Under the pieces are notes generated by a model. It worked only from the letters and a program-made list of their open reading frames with translations. It did no database searches and was not told the DNA's origin. The translations under genes were made by a program, and so were the position numbers. Below, one piece after another: positions 60,170 to 64,000 of a DNA stretch of 64,000 bases. The stretch is from positions 43,612 through 107,611 of the forward strand of contig NZ_SMRU01000018.1 of assembly GCF_004354015.1 (NCBI RefSeq), in the 5' to 3' direction. Numbering within the stretch: position 1 is the first letter of the stretch; every line of letters begins with the position of its first letter. The DNA is from Arthrobacter terricola (GTDB taxonomy: Bacteria > Actinomycetota > Actinomycetes > Actinomycetales > Micrococcaceae).

Positions 60170-61789
60170 TCAGAGCAGCCCGTGGTCATACACATAGGCG
60201 GTCGCGGCGGCCCGGGAGGCGATGCCGAGCTTGCTGTAGACGTTCGCCAGATGCCGTGCGACGGTTTTCTCGCTCAGCACAAGACGCTCGGCGACGGCGC
60301 GGTTCGTGAGTCCTTTGGCCACGAGGCGGACGACGTCCATCTCGCGGGCGGTCAGCGGCCCGGACGGCGACGGCGCGCTGCCCGGCAGGGCGGCAAGGTC
60401 GGGCGCGGCACCCAGCCGCTCGAAGGCCGCGCGGGCAGCCTCGAACTCCAGGGAAGCGGCCTCGTCGTCCCCGAGGGCCGCGTAGCACCGTCCGAGCTGC
60501 GCCCGTGATCTCGCCTCCGAATAGGGCAGGCCCAGTTCGTGCCACCGGATGGACGCATCCCGAAGACTTCCGGCCGCGTCCACGGCGTCTCCCGCGGTGA
60601 AGCGCGCGGTCCCGATGGCGGTCACGGCACGTGCGGTGAGCAAGGCCGAGGGCAGAGCCCGGGCAAGGCTGAGGAGTTCCTCGGCCCCCGAGTGTGCCTC
60701 CTCAAGGGCGCTCGCGGCCGCCATCACCTCCACATAGGCAGGCAAGAGCTCCGAACGCTCCACGTCGCCCTCCGTCTCCCGTTCAAGCCTTCTGGCTGAG
60801 AGGACGGCCGCGTCCGTGCGGCCCTGGGCGAGCCTGAGCAGCATGAGTCCCGGCTCCGGCCTGCGCCCGGCGGAATTCGCCACCCGGTACGCTTCCTCGG
60901 CCTCGGTGAAGCGTCCAGCCAACCGGTGCAGCTCTCCCAACTGATAGCTCGCCGGCCCCACGTCCGCGGCCCTGAGCCGCTCGCCCGCTCGGACCGCCTC
61001 GGTCAGCGCACCCGGCCAGTCGCCGTCGAGCATTTTGACTACCGACCGGTGCACGAGGCACTCGCCCCGGAACGGCACGAGCTCCGGATGCCCGGCACAC
61101 CAATCCGACGCCGCCATTGTCCACTCCCGTGCCCGGGCGACATCCAGCATCCGCAGGGACGCGGAAATGACCGAACAATAGGCAACCCCGTTCACCAGCG
61201 GGGTAGGGACGTCCCCACAGTTCACCACGGCCATGGCCTCGTCCAGCTCAGCCAGTCCCGCAGCCCTCCTGCCCAAGCGCAACAGAGCCCACCCGGCGCT
61301 CAGGCTCGAAAGCACGGCAGTGTCCGTGTCCCCGGCAGGCCGGGCAATCTCGATGGCCTGGCGCGAGAGCTCAAGAGCGCGCTCGATCCCGGCCGGCTCC
61401 GAGGATGAGAGCGCGGCATGCCCCAGCCCCGAGCACACCAGGGCCCGCTCGGCATCGAGCCCGGCATCCTCGACGAGGGCAGCGAGCCGCCGGCCCCACG
61501 CCTCAGCACGTACCGGGTCACCGTGCATCTCGTGGGCGAAAGCAAGCCAGAAAGCCGTTCGGGCGGCCGGCGCGGCGTCACCGGCATCCAAGAAGCCCCG
61601 GAACGCGCGTGTCAATATTTCCAGGCTTTGCTGCTCGCGGCCGACCAGGAACGCGCTGAACGCCCACGATAAAAGGTCCGGGCCCGGCACGGGAACGTCG
61701 CGGTCGGCACGTTCGAAGGCCTCGAGCGCGGCCATCCAGGCCTGCGCGGCATAGAACCGGCGACCCTCCTCGATCATTGTCTGCGGCAT
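60170..61789 (-). CDS. LuxR-family regulator with TPR-like sensory region
   Basis: This 539-residue protein has an N-terminal array of helical TPR-like repeats (about residues 10-450, rich in Ala/Leu) and a C-terminal LuxR-type helix-turn-helix (PLTAREMDVVRLVAKGLTNRAVAERLVLSEKTVARHLANVYSKLG). There is no AAA/LuxR-LAL ATPase or receiver domain. ATG 61789 follows GGGAGGTGG by 8 bp. LuxR-TPR regulators often control adjacent oxidoreductase genes, so the flavin monooxygenase-like gene 144 bp downstream is a likely target. The signal is unknown. Confidence 0.9.
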   Translation of the reverse strand: MPQTMIEEGRRFYAAQAWMAALEAFERADRDVPVPGPDLLSWAFSAFLVGREQQSLEILTRAFRGFLDAGDAAPAARTAFWLAFAHEMHGDPVRAEAWGRRLAALVEDAGLDAERALVCSGLGHAALSSSEPAGIERALELSRQAIEIARPAGDTDTAVLSSLSAGWALLRLGRRAAGLAELDEAMAVVNCGDVPTPLVNGVAYCSVISASLRMLDVARAREWTMAASDWCAGHPELVPFRGECLVHRSVVKMLDGDWPGALTEAVRAGERLRAADVGPASYQLGELHRLAGRFTEAEEAYRVANSAGRRPEPGLMLLRLAQGRTDAAVLSARRLERETEGDVERSELLPAYVEVMAAASALEEAHSGAEELLSLARALPSALLTARAVTAIGTARFTAGDAVDAAGSLRDASIRWHELGLPYSEARSRAQLGRCYAALGDDEAASLEFEAARAAFERLGAAPDLAALPGSAPSPSGPLTAREMDVVRLVAKGLTNRAVAERLVLSEKTVARHLANVYSKLGIASRAAATAYVYDHGLL

Positions 61790-62039
61790 AGGGACCACCT
61801 CCCTCACAGCATAAACCGGCCAGGCTGCGTACGAACGTGCCGCGAGGGAGCACGACGGCGGAGGGCTGGGTCATCGAGTTAATTACTCCTAGAGTGCCCA
61901 CCGCCGAACGGCGGCCGCAAGGCCGGGTGAAGCACACTCGCGACGTCCATCGGACACGCCGCGTATTGTCAGCGCATGCCATGTGCGGGAAACCCCATGC
62001 CTGGCCGTCTTCTCCGCCGTTGATTGGACAGTGAGTGAA

Positions 62040-63827
62040 ATGCTTTCCACCTGGGGATGCCTTCGAACCCGGAAAGAGCTGGCGCGGCGCAGGGAAATAG
62101 CCGGAAGCCATACCGGCGGCCGGTGGAAGGCTGCCGGCGTGTGGGCCGCGATGGTCCTCGCTGTCCTGACGGGCTTTGGTGTGCCCGCCCATGCCGCCGC
62201 CAATACCGTCATCTCGCTGACTTTCGATGACAGCAACGCGGATCAGTTGACTGCTGCAGCCACGATGAAGAACCTTGGTCTGCACGGCACCTTTTATACC
62301 GTCTCCGGGTGGATCGACCAGCCAAGCTACTTGACCTCGGCAAACCTGCAGCAACTGGCGGCCGACGGCAACGAAATCGGTGGACACACGGTCACCCACC
62401 CGGACCTGATCAACCTGACCTCGGATGAGGTGACGCGCCAGGTGTGCAATGGCCGGGTCGCCCTGATGAACATGGGCTTTAAAGTCACCAGTTTCGCCTA
62501 TCCCTTCGCTGACCAGAATGCCTCAGTGCAGACCATCGTGAAGAACTGCGGTTTCAACAGTGCACGCGGGCTCGGTGACCTCTACAGCAAGGACGACCCG
62601 GGTCTGCCCGCCGCTGAAAGCATCCCGCCTGCCAACGCCTATGACACTGCGGCGCCCGAGGAAGTGGACAGCACCTGGACCCTTCAGAACCTTGAGGACA
62701 GCGTGACCAAGGCACAGGCCGCCGGCGGCGGCTGGGTCCAACTGACCTTCCACCACATCGCGACAAATACCGACCCGACCCTGACCATCAGCCCCACCTT
62801 GTTCAACCAATTCGCCTCCTGGCTGGCCCAACAACAGACCGCCGGCAGCGTTGCCGTGAAGACGGTTGACCAGGTCGTCGGCGGCGCAGTCCAACCAGCC
62901 GTCCTTGGCCCTGCCGCGCCCCCGCCGCCCCCGCAAGGCACCAACATGATCCAGAACCCCAGCCTGGAAACATTGACCAACGGGATTCCGCAGTGCTGGG
63001 CAGCGGGCGGATACGGCACCAATACGCCTAGCTTTTCCGTCGTCTCGCCCGGCCACACAGGCAACAATGCCGAGTTGCTGACGATGAGCGGCTATGTCAG
63101 CGGTGACGCTAAACTCTTGCCTGCCCTGGACCTTGGCGGCTGCTCACCTACAGGGACACCGGGTCATATCTATCAGCTCAGTGCCTGGTACCAATCCGAC
63201 GTCATCACCCAATTCGAGGTCTATTACCGCACCGGAACCGGGTATTGGACCTACTGGACCGCAAGCCCGCTGTTCAACGCCGCCAGCAACTGGACCCAAA
63301 TAACCTGGACCACACCGGCCCTTCCGGCAGGCGCATCCGGTATCAGTTACGGGCTGAACATCCAATCCAACGGCTCCATCACCGCTGACGACTACTCCAT
63401 GATCGACGTCACGCCAGCCGGACCGACGGCACCTGCAGCGCCCACGGGGGTGGCGGCGACGGCGGGTAACGGATCCGCCGTCGTGTCCTGGACGGCGCCG
63501 AGTAACGGCGGCTCGGCGATCACCTCGTACGCTGTCACTCCGCATGCGGGCGCTACCGCCTTGACCCCGGTCACCGTGACGGGGAACCCGCCAGCGACGA
63601 CGGCGACCGTCACCGGGCTGACGAACGGCACCGCGTACACGTTCACGGTTACGGCCACCAACGCGGTCGGTACCTCCCCGGCGTCGGCAGCCTCGGCGCC
63701 GGTCACGCCGATGGCGGCTGCGACGGCGCCTGCGGCTCCCACGGGGGTGGCGGCGACGGCGGGTAACGGGTCCGCCGTCGTGTCCTGGACGGCGCCGAGT
63801 AATGGTGGTTCTGCGATCACCTCGTAG
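62040..63827 (+). CDS. Secreted CE4 polysaccharide deacetylase with fibronectin-III repeats, interrupted by a stop
   Basis: From ATG 62040 the product has 595 residues: a signal peptide with a long polar n-region (hydrophobic core WAAMVLAVLTGFGVPAHA), a CE4 domain with LTFDDSNAD, the HTVTH metal motif, FAYPFAD and LTFHHI, a jelly-roll-like carbohydrate-binding region (about 300-455), then fibronectin-III repeats. Motifs for de-N-acetylation of chitin, peptidoglycan or related glycans are intact. A TAG at 63825-63827 stops the second repeat where 87 bp are missing relative to the first; the same frame then remains open to the window edge. The true C-terminus lies outside, unless the stop is real. 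Confidence 0.85.
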   Translation: MLSTWGCLRTRKELARRREIAGSHTGGRWKAAGVWAAMVLAVLTGFGVPAHAAANTVISLTFDDSNADQLTAAATMKNLGLHGTFYTVSGWIDQPSYLTSANLQQLAADGNEIGGHTVTHPDLINLTSDEVTRQVCNGRVALMNMGFKVTSFAYPFADQNASVQTIVKNCGFNSARGLGDLYSKDDPGLPAAESIPPANAYDTAAPEEVDSTWTLQNLEDSVTKAQAAGGGWVQLTFHHIATNTDPTLTISPTLFNQFASWLAQQQTAGSVAVKTVDQVVGGAVQPAVLGPAAPPPPPQGTNMIQNPSLETLTNGIPQCWAAGGYGTNTPSFSVVSPGHTGNNAELLTMSGYVSGDAKLLPALDLGGCSPTGTPGHIYQLSAWYQSDVITQFEVYYRTGTGYWTYWTASPLFNAASNWTQITWTTPALPAGASGISYGLNIQSNGSITADDYSMIDVTPAGPTAPAAPTGVAATAGNGSAVVSWTAPSNGGSAITSYAVTPHAGATALTPVTVTGNPPATTATVTGLTNGTAYTFTVTATNAVGTSPASAASAPVTPMAAATAPAAPTGVAATAGNGSAVVSWTAPSNGGSAITS

Positions 63828-64000
63828 CTGACGAACGGTACCGCGTATACGTTCACGGTTACGGCAACGAACGCGGTGGGCACGTCGGCGGCGTCCGCTG
63901 CGTCGGCGCCGGTCACGCCGATGGCGGCTGCGACGGCGCCTGCGGCTCCCACGGGGGTGACCGCGACGGCGGGTAACGGGTCCGCCGTCGTGTCCTGGAC
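63428..64000 (+). repeat. Near-identical fibronectin-III repeat units
   Basis: Three near-identical units begin with CCCACGGGGGTG at about 63441, 63738 and 63948. The first period is 297 bp and the second 210 bp; the difference of 87 bp is exactly 29 codons. The third unit runs off the window. The high DNA identity suggests recent duplication or conversion and makes this a likely place for assembly collapse. Confidence 0.85.

Noticed and set aside
63428..64000. CRISPR-like or satellite repeats
   Set aside because: The units are coding, about 70-99 codons long and translate to fibronectin-III domains.

Overview
The window is about 64 kb of high-GC actinobacterial DNA. GNAT, GntR, PadR and LuxR regulators, family-5 lipoproteins, a ChrB-type protein, a Tat lipoprotein and GTG/TTG starts with GGAGG-type ribosome sites together suggest a soil member of the Micrococcaceae (Arthrobacter sensu lato). 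That placement is inferred from gene content and style; no rRNA or tRNA gene is present. I see no transposase, phage, CRISPR array or origin, although broken genes are frequent.

Region 1 (1-7.4 kb) is a divergent catabolic locus. Leftward are an NCS2 nucleobase permease, a CynX/NimT-type MFS carrier and the start of a fumarylacetoacetate-hydrolase-family enzyme. Rightward are a GntR/FCD regulator, a hydantoin-racemase homologue that has lost both catalytic cysteines, a dihydropyrimidinase/hydantoinase and an arylmalonate-decarboxylase/maleate-isomerase-type enzyme with one cysteine. Two copies of a perfect 12-bp palindrome lie between the arms. A cyclic ureide or imide is the likely substrate. 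Region 2 (7.4-10.9 kb) holds a 70-bp copy of part of a distant gene, a VanZ-like protein, a condensation-domain/GNAT fusion and an alpha/beta hydrolase.

Region 3 (11-43 kb) is the most interesting part. At its centre is a tightly overlapping pepM-ppd-alcohol dehydrogenase cassette, the known enzyme set converting phosphoenolpyruvate to phosphonopyruvate, phosphonoacetaldehyde and 2-hydroxyethylphosphonate. Around it are a complete Dpp/Opp-type ABC transporter (with a permease-ATPase fusion), three paralogous lipoprotein solute-binding proteins, three paralogous PstS-like proteins and one NMT1/SsuA-like protein that all lack signal peptides, a TauD-type dioxygenase, an FAD amine oxidase, glycerate kinase, GNAT, two EntS-like MFS exporters (one frameshifted), a ChrB N-domain protein with two membrane proteins, Nudix and inositol-phosphatase-like genes, a beta-propeller and a broken phosphofructokinase. 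A palindrome of the form TAACAGNNGWTA recurs at eight promoters here. I read the region as a phosphonate-centred regulon not obviously matching a described cluster.

Region 4 (43-54 kb) carries a truncated deacetylase lipoprotein, then a leftward block of formylglycine-generating enzyme with two DUF202 proteins, a GH3 glycosidase, two sulfatases bearing the CxPxR motif, an MFS transporter and a PadR regulator. It looks like a sulfated-glycan or sulfate-ester utilisation locus. Region 5 (54-64 kb) has a secreted radical-copper (galactose/glyoxal) oxidase flanked by duplicated domains, an SRPBCC protein, an amino-acid permease remnant, a flavin monooxygenase-like protein, a large LuxR regulator and a secreted CE4 deacetylase with fibronectin-III repeats that carries an in-frame stop and runs off the window.
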